From Piscicola geometra (taxonomy: Eukaryota > Annelida > Clitellata > Hirudinida > Piscicolidae), in contig OX030955.1 in NCBI GenBank assembly GCA_943735955.1, positions 14,315,583 through 14,379,582 of the forward strand: a stretch of DNA of 64,000 nucleotides, given 5' to 3'. Below, piece after piece: positions 1-11,089 of the stretch (the stretch's first letter is position 1; every line of letters starts with the position of its first letter). The position numbers and the translations under genes were made by a program. The notes under the pieces were generated by a model, which worked only from the letters and a program-made list of their open reading frames with translations, did not search any database and had not been told where the DNA came from.

Positions 1-532
1 ATATCAAAATATTCTAATTGGTTCTTCTTCGAAGGATAAAAAAAAATATTTGTTTCTAAAATAACTTGATTTCCTCTATTTCCCGGCGTTGAACCGCAAT
101 TTCTTCCACAAAAAAACTTACATCTTATATACCGGAATGTTTCTCAATTATTACTTTTTTGATAATTTTATTTCAAGATTTTACTTTATACAAAAATTTC
201 TTCAAGTCATCTTCAGTATTATCGTCAAAATTAGCAGTATCTTCGTAATTTTTAACGATAAAAGTCTTATTAACCTAAGCACTACCATGAGTAAAGCTGA
301 AGCAATAAATCAGGAATGGAAACTATAATGACTCAAGGTTCAACGCAACAGATTATATGGTCAATCATTACTTGAAAGAGAAATAATCATTTCATGAATT
401 AACATTTGCATTAGAATTTAATATTTATACACTAAAGTAAAAGTAATAACAATTTTGAAAATTAGATGCATTTTATATTCTGGTTCAACTAGAACCGTAA
501 ATTATAAATCAGCATTTTCTTTCACCACGCAG

Positions 533-600
533 ACGTACAAAAGGTCTTACGAAGATCTCGTCATGATATACACCACTTGTGACCAGGAAATTGTCGCCAG
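533..600 (+). other. Exon-like segment, second copy at 5471-5538
   Basis: A 68 bp stretch lies between an acceptor-like CACGCAG and a donor-like CAG|GTGACT. Only one frame is open (22 codons plus 2 bases); it reads TYKRSYEDLVM and ends in EIVA. I do not recognise it. Its outgoing phase does not fit the lectin exon at 1537, so a link to that gene is unproven. Confidence 0.25.
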
Positions 601-840
601 GTGACTCAGTATAGGAAGCTTCGTTAACTACAAATATCTCAAAAAGATTGCATATGGTTGAAAAGGGTTAATTGAAATTTCTAAAAAAATATTTTTCGTG
701 TTATAACACTTTTTAGAGTAGAAAAAATTAATCATTATTTTTTTGGTTTCTAGACAAAGAACTATAAAAATACTATTTTCCCATTGAAATATTCTTACAA
801 TTAAATCTTTTTACATTTCGAAAACGACCATTTTCTCCAG

Positions 841-950
841 ATGGCCGCTTTTTCGTGGTCAAACATAAGATTTCTTCTGGTCCACACAGCTCTCTCAGTG
901 TTTCTAGCATGGCAATGTACGCATTCGAAATGCTCAACAACCCTACCTCA
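841..950 (+). CDS. Candidate first exon with a signal peptide
   Basis: An ATG at 841 opens a short frame: MAAFSWSNIR, then a hydrophobic run FLLVHTALSVFLAW, then a polar stretch with two cysteines. This is the pattern of an N-terminal secretion signal. A GT follows at 951 (TCA|GTGATT); without splicing the frame stops at 951-953. It lies upstream of the lectin exon and could be its first exon. The phases do not join directly (2 bases left over here, 1 base expected at 1537), so at least one intermediate exon would be needed. Confidence 0.3.
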
Positions 951-1335
951 GTGATTTTCCAGTTCGGATTTTTCAGTTCAAGTTCAAGTTACAGTTATGA
1001 AAAGTTTAATTTTTCAGTTACTATTCAAGTTACAGTTATGCAAATTTTAATTTTTCAGTTACTATTTCAGTTTCAGTTATTTTTGTTAGCTACAGTTACA
1101 GTTAATCAAGATGGAGGAAAAATGAATTTTATTTTTAATACAGCCAAAATTAATGTGTAAAAGTCAAATTACTTAAAAGATACATAAATATACTATTCAT
1201 AATATACGCTGTTAATTTTCATGTTTTAAATTCCAGATTTTTGCTGAGGCGATTTTTTCCCCTGCAGTTAGGTCTCCGCACACTTAAAAGACCCTTTCCA
1301 CATACATAAATACTGTTTGAAGGTATATATATATG

Positions 1336-1370
<35 letters not shown>

Positions 1371-1375
<5 letters not shown>

Positions 1376-1471
1376 CACATAGGTCTTTGACCTCTATAAT
1401 AAGTAATTAATATATATATACATATAATACTAAATTACTTATTATAGAGATCAAAAGACCTATGTGGTTTT
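1371..1471. repeat. Foldback element with 38 bp arms
   Basis: The left arm (1371-1408, starting AAAACCACATAGGTC) is nearly the reverse complement of the right arm (1433-1471). Between them is a 24 bp TA-rich loop. A TA repeat flanked by GGTTTTA and TAAAACC adjoins on the left (1336-1377). A related right end (GTCAAAAGATCTGCGTG, then TTTTTTAACTCTCTAAAC) occurs in each unit of the large array, at 20995-21030 in unit 1. This marks a dispersed small foldback transposon. Confidence 0.6.
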
Positions 1472-1536
1472 TAACTCCCTAAACAAAGATTATCGTTTTA
1501 TCTATGAATGTCCATTTACTCTTTATATTTTTCCAG

Positions 1537-1787
1537 GTACTTGTGGAAATTTCTGGGTAGGAGGCGTGAAATGCAAGAATGCCGTGGCTTGGCCTTCTGT
1601 TTTCGTTGATAGCTCCTTCGATTTCAAAGAATGCACGTATTCCGTCGCTGAAACTCCGTATCTGAAATGGAACAAAGGCGAACCAAACGGGGAATCAACC
1701 GATGAAGACTGCATAGAATTTTTGGGCAACCAAGAATGGAATGATCTAAAGTGTGATAAGATGAAGTGTGCTATGTGCCAGCAATAG
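1537..1787 (+). CDS. C-type lectin domain, terminal exon
   Basis: The exon follows a clear acceptor (TTTTTCCAG at 1528-1536) and ends at TAG 1785-1787. It encodes the C-terminal half of a C-type lectin-like domain: WVGG near the start, then KWNKGEPNG, EDCIEF, EWNDLKCD and a closing CAMCQ. EPN followed by WND is the arrangement known for mannose-type, calcium-dependent sugar binding; the cysteines match those of the conserved disulfides. The N-terminal half must lie in upstream exons not securely found. The gene would encode a secreted or membrane sugar-binding protein. The family call is firm; the ligand is inferred from EPN only. Confidence 0.85.
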
Positions 1788-1893
1788 ACATCGCTCTATC
1801 GAACACCGGTAAAGAAAAAAAATTCAGATCCTCATTGAAAACTGACGATGAACATTTAAGTTATGAAAATTGTCACATTAATATCATAAATTC

Positions 1894-1899
1894 AATAAA
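1894..1899 (+). promoter_or_regulatory. Polyadenylation signal of the lectin gene
   Basis: AATAAA lies about 107 bp after the lectin stop codon, the usual place for a 3' end signal. The sequence after it is T-rich. Confidence 0.5.
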
Positions 1900-2045
1900 A
1901 TATAATATTTTTTAACTTAATCTATTCCCGAATTACTTATTAAAATCTCAATGCTCAGTTTTCTGTTTCGATCTCTATGAAACACAAGTAAAAAAAAGTT
2001 TCTAGGTAAGAAAAAAACGGGGCTTTATTTAGCATACAAACATTT

Positions 2046-2230
2046 GGTTCCAATTCAGAGAATAAACGACTCGTGGACTATAACCCTAGGTCGTGGGTTT
2101 GATTCCTACACACCCTAGCAGCCTACTTTTCATGGAGAGGTGATGGTGCCGTTTGGGGCGGCGATCTGCGGAAAATTTTGGAGGGTCTCCAGGGTTGGAA
2201 TCAAAGAACCGGTATCGAGCAATACAGTGA
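2046..2230 (+). mobile_element. tRNA-derived SINE, degraded
   Basis: The stretch contains ACCCTAGGTCGTGGGTTTGATTCC, here split as ACCCTAGGTCG then TGGGTTTGATTCC. This resembles a tRNA anticodon arm followed by a pol III B box. The body motif GCGGAAAATTTTGGAGGG is related to GCGGAAAACTTTTAAAGG in the copy at 18412-18532. An intact tRNA gene is unlikely because no acceptor stem closes. Confidence 0.45.
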
Positions 2231-2557
2231 AAACAATACTATTTAGTATTGTTTACTTTAGTGCAACTTTTTTTTGTATACACTATTAATATTTGTATCA
2301 CTAAACATTTTTTTAAATACTCAATAAAAATACTTTTCTATTGCCACTATCGGCGATTTGAAGAAAAACAAAAGCGATTTTAGTACCTTTTATTATTTTT
2401 CATCTATATAAATTCAGTTAAAACTGGCTATCAACCCATCAAATAAATTTTATAACATCTTGTTTTCCATTCATTTCTGAGCACAATAGTTTGAAAAAAT
2501 TACAAACAGATTTAAATTTGCCAAAGTTATAAACAAATATACATTAGGAGATTTTTT

Positions 2558-2602
2558 TGGCCCACAGTGTATATTTAGAATCTAAATATACACTGTGGGC
2601 CA
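2558..2602. repeat. Perfect 22 bp palindrome
   Basis: Arm 2558-2579 (TGGCCCACAGTGTATATTTAGA is broken by one central A) is the exact reverse complement of 2581-2602. It lies at the C-terminal edge of the hAT transposase remnant and could extrude as a cruciform. Confidence 0.85.
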
Positions 2603-4260
2603 TTTAGATAACATAAAATACCTTCTCTGTCTGTCCTCCTGTCTTCTCCACACAGCTCGTTTACTCCAATTTCCAAAAAGACCCCTAGTCTTTTCAAATC
2701 CAGACTGTCAGGTATATTCTGATGTGCAGGACAAACAGCCAGTGAATTCAAGCAAGGCTGTGTCATAGGTGCACGCAACCAAGTCTTAAGACGCCGCAAA
2801 GTACTAAAAGATCTTTCTGCAGTACATGACGTTGTTGGACACACATAGGTGCACGCAACCAAGTCTTAAGACGCCGCAAAGTACTAAAAGATCTTTCTGC
2901 AGTACATGACGTTGTTGGACACACAAGATCAATCTTTCAACCTAAGGAAACAGATTTCTGGCTTCCGGGATCATAGCTTGCATTATTTTTTGTGTTGGTG
3001 CTAAAGTTTATTCTGGTCTTTAAACATAGTTAACTGTGAACAAAGACCAGTTTCATTTAACTCACGATACTGCTTGCAAATATCATGCTTCACTTCACCA
3101 GTTAGCAGCATTGTCTCTAGCTGCAAGTATGAACGCAAACCAGAAGAATCTCAATTAAACCTTTCTGTGAGTTGCATTATTGCAATGTCTATGACAGTGT
3201 AATATGCTGCTCGATAATGTTCCACTGGTGTTGTTGCTACATAAGCTGGGCCCAGCCCATATTACTTTTGTGGCGGTTTTCGCACCTGAGGTACAGCAAT
3301 CGGATCGAGATCATATGCCAAAACCATACTGTTGACATCTCTGAAAATGGCGTTAAACCTTTCATCTGATCGTAGGCGACGCAGTTCTTGCACAACTGAA
3401 TCAGTCGCTGCAATCATTCCACTGACCTTAGCATTTTCTGATTGCAACGACTGGTTTAACTGTTCCAGAAATGAAAACACCAAAACAACTACGTTGAGGG
3501 CCAGTGCAGTAGTGCCTTGTGGAAAAATGGCCTCAAGCCTTTCAGCTGTTTCATCCGCAGTACCAATAGAAGCAAATTATTCCAAGCTAACAAGTACCAC
3601 TTCATAATGTTCAAGCACAGAAGACACTGTAGATACCCTGGTCAGTCATCTTGTAGGACTAAGAAGTTTTATACCATACTTTTTATTCAGTGGATCATAA
3701 GAAAAGGCAATTATAAAAGACAGTAAAGCATCACTAAACTGCTTCTTGACCTTCCCTGAAGGATTGTAAAAAGCACCTAACTCTGGGACAAACTAAAGTG
3801 AATTGCTCACAAAGGGATTTGCGGCAACAAGATTTGCACAGTGTGCAGAAAAGTGAAAAAACAATGCAAGCGAATGCTCACTGCTGATAATAGCCTCACA
3901 ACCGTTATATCCGCCGTTCATGTTAGCAGTGGCGTCATAAGTCTGAGCTCTTAGTTTTTCTATAGGTAGCATAATTCTTATCAGAAAAACATTTACTACA
4001 GCAGAGAATGTTTGTCTGGTCGTGTCTGGGGGGCTGAATAAACTAATAAACTGTTCATTAACATTCAGAGCTTTATCAAAAAAACTAATTCATGTCGATT
4101 CCTGCTCTAACCCATTGCAGTCTTGTGTGCCGTCAACCACAACACTAAACTGGCATGGTTCGGCATTAACAGTGCACACTGTGTTTCTAACGATAGAAAA
4201 GCCTCAGCATTTCTTTTTGGCAGTTATGCGATATGAAACTTGTAGTTTGATTTAACCACA
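2575..4260 (-). mobile_element. hAT transposase, broken (ZMYM-like group)
   Basis: Read on the minus strand, the segment holds the ordered signature of a hAT transposase of the DUF4371/ZMYM-like group. VVVDGTQD (about 4119-4146) would carry the first catalytic Asp and TYDATANMNGGYNG (about 3903-3944) the second. HFSAHCANLV follows (about 3820-3860), then FLEQLNQSLQ (about 3440-3470). The C-terminal dimerisation motif AERSFSTLRRLKTWLRAPM is at about 2766-2825. The frame is not continuous. An exact 80 bp tandem duplication (2764-2843 and 2844-2923) repeats the dimerisation motif and shifts frame, so the copy is dead as it stands. Confidence 0.85.
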
Positions 4261-4280
4261 ACTTTAGTTAATGTTCGAAA

Positions 4281-4938
4281 CCTTTTGAAATTCATTAACT
4301 TTGTTTCATCTAGAAAATTGAAAGGGTCGATATTGAAGTGAACCTCAGAATCCCCCTATGAATATCGCCCATGCAAAATAAGTAGCGCAATATGAATGAT
4401 TTTTTAAATAAAATGTAAATCTGTCTGCTTGCACAAAGTGAACTGATATTTTCTGAAAAGCAATCTGAATGTCTACTTGCGAAAATTGAAAAATATATTA
4501 CTGAATAAAAATTCTGTTTCATGCTATGATTGACGATTATGCTTGTATTAAGATAGGAGCTGAAAAATTATTGTATTGCTAAAACTGAGAGGGGTCCATG
4601 TAAAGATGGACCCCAGGACCCCCCTAGCATCGCTGCCCACACATACTTACAATGTATTACTCTATTAGCATTTTTTATCCCATGGTTGACGATTAGGCTC
4701 GTATTAAAATTATAGTTGAGAAATGTGTATTTTTAAGAGTGAGGGGGTTCTTGTAAAGGTGGACCCCAGACCCTTAAGGATTCTCGCCTACGCCATAGTG
4801 ATAAAAAAACTAGGTGAAGGAGTATTTAAGTAAGAAAATAAAAAAATTGTTTCAGACAGCTATCACTATAACTACACATACTCACAATTTATTACTGTAT
4901 AAACATTTACTTTTATGCAATGGTTGACGATTGTGCTC
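4281..4938 (-). repeat. Tandem terminal repeats of the hAT element
   Basis: Three diverged copies of one block follow each other. Each has a GGGGTCC...GGACCCC stretch, then an AGGAT/GAATC-like step and a CGCC-containing end (about 4340-4375, 4590-4640, 4740-4800). TTGACGATT occurs at about 4530, 4686 and 4923. The block is upstream of the transposase, hence the 5' end of that element. It matches the subterminal part of the non-autonomous hAT in the array (26740-27696): both share a CAGACAGCTAT/ACATACTC run. Confidence 0.6.
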
Positions 4939-6243
4939 ATATCAAAATATTCTAATTGGTTCTTCTTCGAAGGATAAAAAAAAATATTTGTTTCTAAAAT
5001 AACTTGATTTCCTCTATTTCCCGGCGTTGAACCGCAATTTCTTCCACAAAAAAACTTACATCTTATATACCGGAATGTTTCTCAATTATTACTTTTTTGA
5101 TAATTTTATTTCAAGATTTTACTTTATACAAAAATTTCTTCAAGTCATCTTCAGTATTATCGTCAAAATTAGCAGTATCTTCGTAATTTTTAACGATAAA
5201 AGTCTTATTAACCTAAGCACTACCATGAGTAAAGCTGAAGCAATAAATCAGGAATGGAAACTATAATGACTCAAGGTTCAACGCAACAGATTATATGGTC
5301 AATCATTACTTGAAAGAGAAATAATCATTTCATGAATTAACATTTGCATTAGAATTTAATATTTATACACTAAAGTAAAAGTAATAACAATTTTGAAAAT
5401 TAGATGCATTTTATATTCTGGTTCAACTAGAACCGTAAATTATAAATCAGCATTTTCTTTCACCACGCAGACGTACAAAAGGTCTTACGAAGATCTCGTC
5501 ATGATATACACCACTTGTGACCAGGAAATTGTCGCCAGGTGACTCAGTATAGGAAGCTTCGTTAACTACAAATATCTCAAAAAGATTGCATATGGTTGAA
5601 AAGGGTTAATTGAAATTTCTAAAAAAATATTTTTCGTGTTATAACACTTTTTAGAGTAGAAAAAATTAATCATTATTTTTTTGGTTTCTAGACAAAGAAC
5701 TATAAAAATACTATTTTCCCATTGAAATATTCTTACAATTAAATCTTTTTACATTTCGAAAACGACCATTTTCTCCAGATGGCCGCTTTTTCGTGGTCAA
5801 ACATAAGATTTCTTCTGGTCCACACAGCTCTCTCAGTGTTTCTAGCATGGCAATGTACGCATTCGAAATGCTCAACAACCCTACCTCAGTGATTTTCCAG
5901 TTCGGATTTTTCAGTTCAAGTTCAAGTTACAGTTATGAAAAGTTTAATTTTTCAGTTACTATTCAAGTTACAGTTATGCAAATTTTAATTTTTCAGTTAC
6001 TATTTCAGTTTCAGTTATTTTTGTTAGCTACAGTTACAGTTAATCAAGATGGAGGAAAAATGAATTTTATTTTTAATACAGCCAAAATTAATGTGTAAAA
6101 GTCAAATTACTTAAAAGATACATAAATATACTATTCATAATATACGCTGTTAATTTTCATGTTTTAAATTCCAGATTTTTGCTGAGGCGATTTTTTCCCC
6201 TGCAGTTAGGTCTCCGCACACTTAAAAGACCCTTTCCACATAC
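4939..6243. repeat. Direct repeat, copy 2 (1.3 kb)
   Basis: Second copy of 1-1305. It begins directly after hAT-related terminal repeats (about 4281-4938). It ends about 70 bp before the foldback-like element at 6313. The C-type lectin exon that follows copy 1 is absent after copy 2. Confidence 0.9.
5779..5888 (+). CDS. Duplicate of the candidate signal-peptide exon
   Basis: Copy of 841-950 within the second direct repeat. No lectin-type exon follows it inside the window; the foldback-like element starts about 420 bp downstream. If it is a real exon, its gene has probably lost its 3' end here. Confidence 0.25.
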
Positions 6244-6469
6244 GTTGTGAAGCGGGAGCTGAAACGATGTCTTGCGCAAAAAAAGCTAATAATCTAGGGT
6301 ACTCAATAAATTGATTTGCAGTCGATTCACCCCTTAACCGATTCACCCCATAACCGATTCACCCCTCAACCGATTCACCACATAACCGATTCACTCCATA
6401 AAGGATTCACCCCTCAACCGATTCACTCCTTAAAATAGTTAAAAACGGACTTTTTTTAATTTTAATATA

Positions 6470-7040
6470 AAATAAATTGTAAATATAAAATAAAATTTTA
6501 AATATAAAATAAAATTTTAAATATAAAATAAAATTTTAAATATAAAATAAAATTTTAAATATAAAATAAAATTGTAAATATAAAATAAAATTGTAAATAT
6601 AAAATAAAATTTTAAATATAAAATAAAATTTTAAATATAAAATAAAATTTTAAATATAAAATAAAATTTTAAATATAAAATAAAATTTTAAATATAAAAT
6701 AAAATTTAAAATATAAAATAAAATTTAAAATATAAAATAAAATTTAAAATATAAAATAAAATTTAAAATATAAAATAAAATTGTAAATATAAAATAAATT
6801 TTTAAATATAAAATAAAAGTTAAAATGTAAAATAAAAGTTTAAATATAAAATAAAATTGTAAATAAAAAATAAAATTGTAAATAAAAAATAAAATTGTAA
6901 ATAAAAAATAAAATTTCAAATAAAAAATAAAATCTAAAACATAAAATAAAATTTTAAATACAAAATAATTTATTAAATTCAAAATACTTTATCAAAACAA
7001 AATATTGAATAAAAAATAAATTATTCAACACAAAATAAAT
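6470..7040. repeat. AT-rich minisatellite, ~19 bp unit
   Basis: Tandem copies of a unit close to AAATATAAAATAAAATTTT, increasingly diverged toward 7040. It lies just inside the left end of the foldback-like element. Minus-strand open frames here (F/Y/I-rich) are repeat artefacts. Confidence 0.9.
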
Positions 7041-7060
7041 TACTAAATAAAAGGCACTCT

Positions 7061-7699
7061 TTTCAACCAATTCATTTTAGGGTTGTATCTTATGACAGCC
7101 TTTGGACAAAATGAACCTTGAAGAATGATTCTTTTTAGAGTTAATTGAACTTTTTAGCAAGTGAAAGCGAAGCATACATTGGTAATTTTTAACATGGGGC
7201 AGATCATGCAGTTGATTAGGAATTGATTAGGAAGTGAGAAAAAAACAGACTATTTTTAAAGGACATATAAAAACGGTGCTTTTTTCTCTTTCCTATCTAT
7301 TTTCTTTGCAATCAGTTGACTTGAATCGTCCATCCTGCACATATCTCACTTTTACTGAATTTATACATTTTTGCACATTTCCCAGTTTTTAGGCAATTCT
7401 TACCCGTATCTCACATCTCATGCTAATTGTGAGAGAACTATGTATTAGTTTGGTTCCAACCTTGTTTCTTTTGTCGAAAAAATAAAATTTCGGTTAAAAG
7501 TACACTAGCATACTGAAAGTAAACAAGGAATCTGCCATTAATGGAGATTTCGTTAATAGATTAACCTGGCTTCTATTCTTTCTATGAATCATAAATTGAA
7601 AATATCTCCAAAATAATTATTTTTTGACAAAAAACACAAAAACATTTTTTCTTTTAAAAACCAATCATGATATTAAATTGTCATTATTCAATAACTAGT
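7061..7699. other. No gene seen
   Basis: AT-rich sequence inside the foldback-like element. I see no convincing exon, RNA gene or repeat. Confidence 0.5.
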
Positions 7700-8200
7700 T
7701 ATTCAATATAAAATATACTATATAAAATATATTATATAAAATATATTATATAAAATATACTATATAAAATATACTATATAAAATATACTATATAAAATAT
7801 ACTATATAAAATATACTATATAAAATATACTATATAAAATATACTATATAAAATAAACTATATAAAATATACTATATAAAATATACTATATAAAATATAC
7901 TATATAAAATATACTATATAAAATATATTATATAAAATATACTATACAAAATATACTATATAAAATATACTATATAAAATATACTATATAAAATATACTA
8001 TATAAAATATACTATATAAAATATACTATATAAAATATACTATATAAAATATACTATAGAAAATATAAATATACTGGTATAAATATAAATATACTGGTAT
8101 AAATATAAACATACTATAAAAAATATAAATATGCTATATAAAATATAAATATACTATTAATAATATAAATATGTTATATAAAATATAAATATTTTTATAT
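7700..8200. repeat. AT-rich minisatellite, 13 bp unit
   Basis: About 25 tandem copies of AAATATACTATAT with few substitutions to about 8060, then a diverged ATAAATATACTGGT variant up to the LINE fragment. Confidence 0.9.
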
Positions 8201-8203
8201 AAC

Positions 8204-8850
8204 ACGACTTTCTGCCCTTCTCCAAAATCACTACGTAACTTTCTTTCCAAAAACAAAATATGGAATCCTAATTCTAATAAATCTAAACATCTACTTCCAC
8301 ATTCAACAAAAATAATCAAACCTCTATCATTTGCTCTTATCAATTCACGATCCGCAGCCAACAAAGCTTCCCTAATTATCGACACAATCTCTCAACATCA
8401 CATTGCCATCATGGCCATCACTGAGACATGGATTTCAGCTGACACACCACCAGCAGTCAAGAATGACCTATGTCCACCAGGTTTTTCAGTAGTCCATCAG
8501 CATCGTGAGACTGGAAGAAAAGGTGGTGGGATTGCACTTGTGCACACAAATGATGTCACCTGCCAACGTATCGCCACGACCAAATTCACTGAATTCGAAC
8601 ACCTCACAGTCAAAATCATCAACACTAAATCCCGAATCAACATCACAATAATTTACAGACCACCTGGCCCAATCACAACATACTTCCTCAATGAGTTCTC
8701 TCAGCTCATCGAGAGTGATCATCTTAACAACAACAACAATCTAAAATAAGATGATAAATATAAATTTCCACTAAGAACCTGACAAAGAGCGCTTCTGTTG
8801 CGTGCCTTAGCGCTATATAAAAGAATTTTATTATTATTATTATTATATTA
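8204..8850 (+). mobile_element. LINE endonuclease fragment joined to a LINE 3' tail
   Basis: An open frame runs to the stop at 8747-8749. It reads NSRSAANKASLI, then AIMAITETWIS, GRKGGGIALVH and IIYRPPG. These are conserved blocks of the apurinic-type endonuclease of CR1/L2-like non-LTR retrotransposons; TETW and GGGIAL are the clearest. After the frame breaks, the sequence passes within about 60 bp to GCGCTATATAAAAG and (TTA)n, a typical LINE 3' end. The reverse transcriptase is missing. It is either an internally deleted copy or a SINE-like derivative. Confidence 0.8.
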
Positions 8851-9012
8851 TTACTATAATTATTAAAAATATATTATTGAGGGGTGGATCGGTCAAGGGA
8901 TGAATCGCCTGCAACTCCATAAATATAACTGCACTTTTTCAGAAATAACAAGTTTTGGATCTTTTTAAAATGCGCGTACAAACAAACCGTTGATTTACGT
9001 GATGGCCAATCA

Positions 9013-10150
9013 AAGCTATTTATTTTATAATTATCTATTTATTTTATAAATACCTATTTATTTTATAATTATCTATTTATTTTATAAATATCTATTTATT
9101 TTATAATTATCTATTTATTTTATAAATATCTATTTATTTTATAATTATCTATTTATTTTATAAATACCTATTTATTTTATAATTATCTATTTATTTTATA
9201 AATATCTATTTTTTTATAATTATCTATTTATTTTATAAGTATCTATTTATTTTATAATTATCTATTTATTTTATAATTATCTATTTATTTTATAATTATC
9301 TATTTATTTTATAACTATCTATTTATTTTATAATTATCTATTTATTATTATAATTATCTATTTATTTTATAATTATCTATTTATTTTATAATTATCTATT
9401 TATTTTATAATTATCTATTTATTTTATAAGTATCTATTTATTTTATAATTATCTATTTATTTTATAATTATCTATTTATTTTATAATTATCTATTTATTT
9501 TATAATTATCTATTTATTTTATAATTATCTATTTATTTTATAATTATCTATTTATTTTATAATTATCTATTTATTTTATAATTATCTATTTATTTTATAA
9601 TTATCTATTTATTTTATAATTATCTATTTATTTTATAATTATCTATTTATTTTATAACTATCTATTTATTTTATAATTATCTATTTATTTTATAATTATC
9701 TATTTATTTTATAATTATCTATTTGTTTTATAATTATCTATATATTTTATAATTATCTATTTATTTTATAATTATCTATTTATTTTATAATTATCTCTTT
9801 ATTTTATAATTATCTATTTATTTTAGAATTATCTATTTATTTTAGAATTATCTATTTATTTTAGAATTATCTATTTATTTTAGAATTATCTATTTATTTT
9901 AGAATTATCTATTTATTTTAGAATTATCTATTTATTTTAGAATTATCTATTTATTTTATAATTATCTATTTATTTTATAATTATCTATTTATTTTATAAT
10001 TATCTATTTATTTTAGAATTAGCTATTTATTTTAGAATTATCTATTTATTTTATAATTATCTATTTATTTTATAATTATCTATTTATTTTATAATTATCT
10101 ATTTATTTTATAATTATCTATTTATTTTGTAATAACCTATTTATTTTATA
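9013..10150. repeat. AT-rich minisatellite, 18-19 bp unit
   Basis: About 60 copies of TTTATTTTATAATTATCTA. A block with TTTTAGAATT (about 9830-9955) marks a locally amplified variant. Up to about 10390 it grades into degenerate TTTTATAATATTT copies. Confidence 0.9.
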
Positions 10151-10665
10151 ATTATCTCTTCCTTTTATACTTTTTAAAATAATTTATAATTTTTTAAATA
10201 TTTTATACTTTTTTAAATATTTTATACTTTTTTTCATATTTTATACTTTTTTTCATATTTTATACTTTTTTTAATATTTTATAATTTTTTTAATATTTTA
10301 TAATTTTTTTAATATTTTATAATTTTAATATTTTATAATTTTTTTTATATTTTATAATTTTTTAATATGTTATAGTTTTTATATATATTTTTTAGATATA
10401 TTTTGTAATTTAGAAAAATAATTTGCCATTTATTTTATATTTTTAAATAAATGTATTTATTCATTTTACAATTTTTTCATAGTTTTTTATTTATTTTAAC
10501 AAATTATAGTTTTTTATTTTTTTCATTATTTTAAAAATAATACTTTATTATTTTATTTTAGCAAAATACCTATAAAATATAAAGTCCGTTTTTAACTATT
10601 TCAAGGGGTGAATCGGTTGAAGGGTGAATCGGTTATGGGGTGAATCGACTGCATCCCAATAAATT

Positions 10666-11089
10666 AAGTGCTAACATTTCTCCTGTATGTGGGTGAGACA
10701 CAGAATGAACTTTTTGGTTTGCGGCTTCCAAGATGGCAGCCGCTTTAACCGTTAAATAGTTTGTCTTCTTATCTAATAATTTAGTTTTTTAAACTTCAAA
10801 TAATAATTATTATTATTATAATTTGTATTTTTTCTTGATTTTTGGTTTTAAATTTATCTTGCTCTCGGAACTAAAAATCTTCAACCAATAACTGTCTAAC
10901 GGACTACAATAAAGACTTATATTAAAAAGAAGAAGTGCCAAAGCCTCAAATTGACCGCCAATGCACAGCTTGCAAGCACCCACTGGCTACCTACTTCACA
11001 AGGCAGATGAGTTCTGCAGATGAAGGACAGACATCAGAACGAATCTTCTACACATGACTGTGTTTATGTCTATTATCTATTGGAACTTA
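10666..11089. other. No gene seen
   Basis: Unique AT-rich sequence between the foldback-like element and the LINE fragment. No supported feature. Confidence 0.4.

Larger units (their letters stand above)
1..1305. repeat. Direct repeat, copy 1 (1.3 kb)
   Basis: This segment recurs at 4939-6243, offset 4938 bp, with no difference found by eye. Homology stops after 1305: copy 1 continues into a TA-rich stretch, copy 2 into unrelated sequence. The left edge is the window edge, so the repeat may extend further. It contains a candidate signal-peptide exon (841-950), an exon-like 68-mer (533-600) and a degenerate CAGTTA-rich stretch (about 977-1110). The simplest reading is a recent tandem duplication of the 5' part of a gene. 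Confidence 0.9.
6313..10656. mobile_element. Foldback-like element, 4.3 kb, inverted repetitive ends
   Basis: The left end (6313-6453) starts GATTTGCAGTCGATTCACCCC and repeats a CCGATTCACCCCWTAA motif about six times before AAAACGGAC. The right end (10586-10656) is its inverse: GTCCGTTTTTAACTATTTC, then GGGGTGAATCGGTT copies, then GGTGAATCGACTGCATCC. CAATAAATT flanks both sides directly (6304-6312 and 10657-10665), a candidate 9 bp target duplication. A third, diverged inverted copy lies inside (8880-8920). The interior holds AT-rich minisatellites and a LINE fragment but no transposase. Long repetitive inverted ends and a 9 bp duplication resemble FoldBack-type elements; that assignment is inference. 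Confidence 0.6.

Noticed and set aside
89..328. 79-codon frame present in both direct repeats
   Set aside because: It has no ATG at its start, is biased to Phe/Ile/Tyr and has no motif; the repeat explains its duplication.
2046..2120. A functional tRNA gene
   Set aside because: Only the B-box side is tRNA-like; no acceptor stem or full cloverleaf can be drawn.
1..6243. The 1.3 kb direct repeats as LTRs of a retrotransposon
   Set aside because: There is no TG...CA ends pattern that I can define, no gag-pol between them, and the interior holds a lectin exon and an opposing hAT.
6725..6982. Minus-strand F/Y/I/L-rich frame resembling a membrane protein
   Set aside because: It is the translation of the AT-rich minisatellite.
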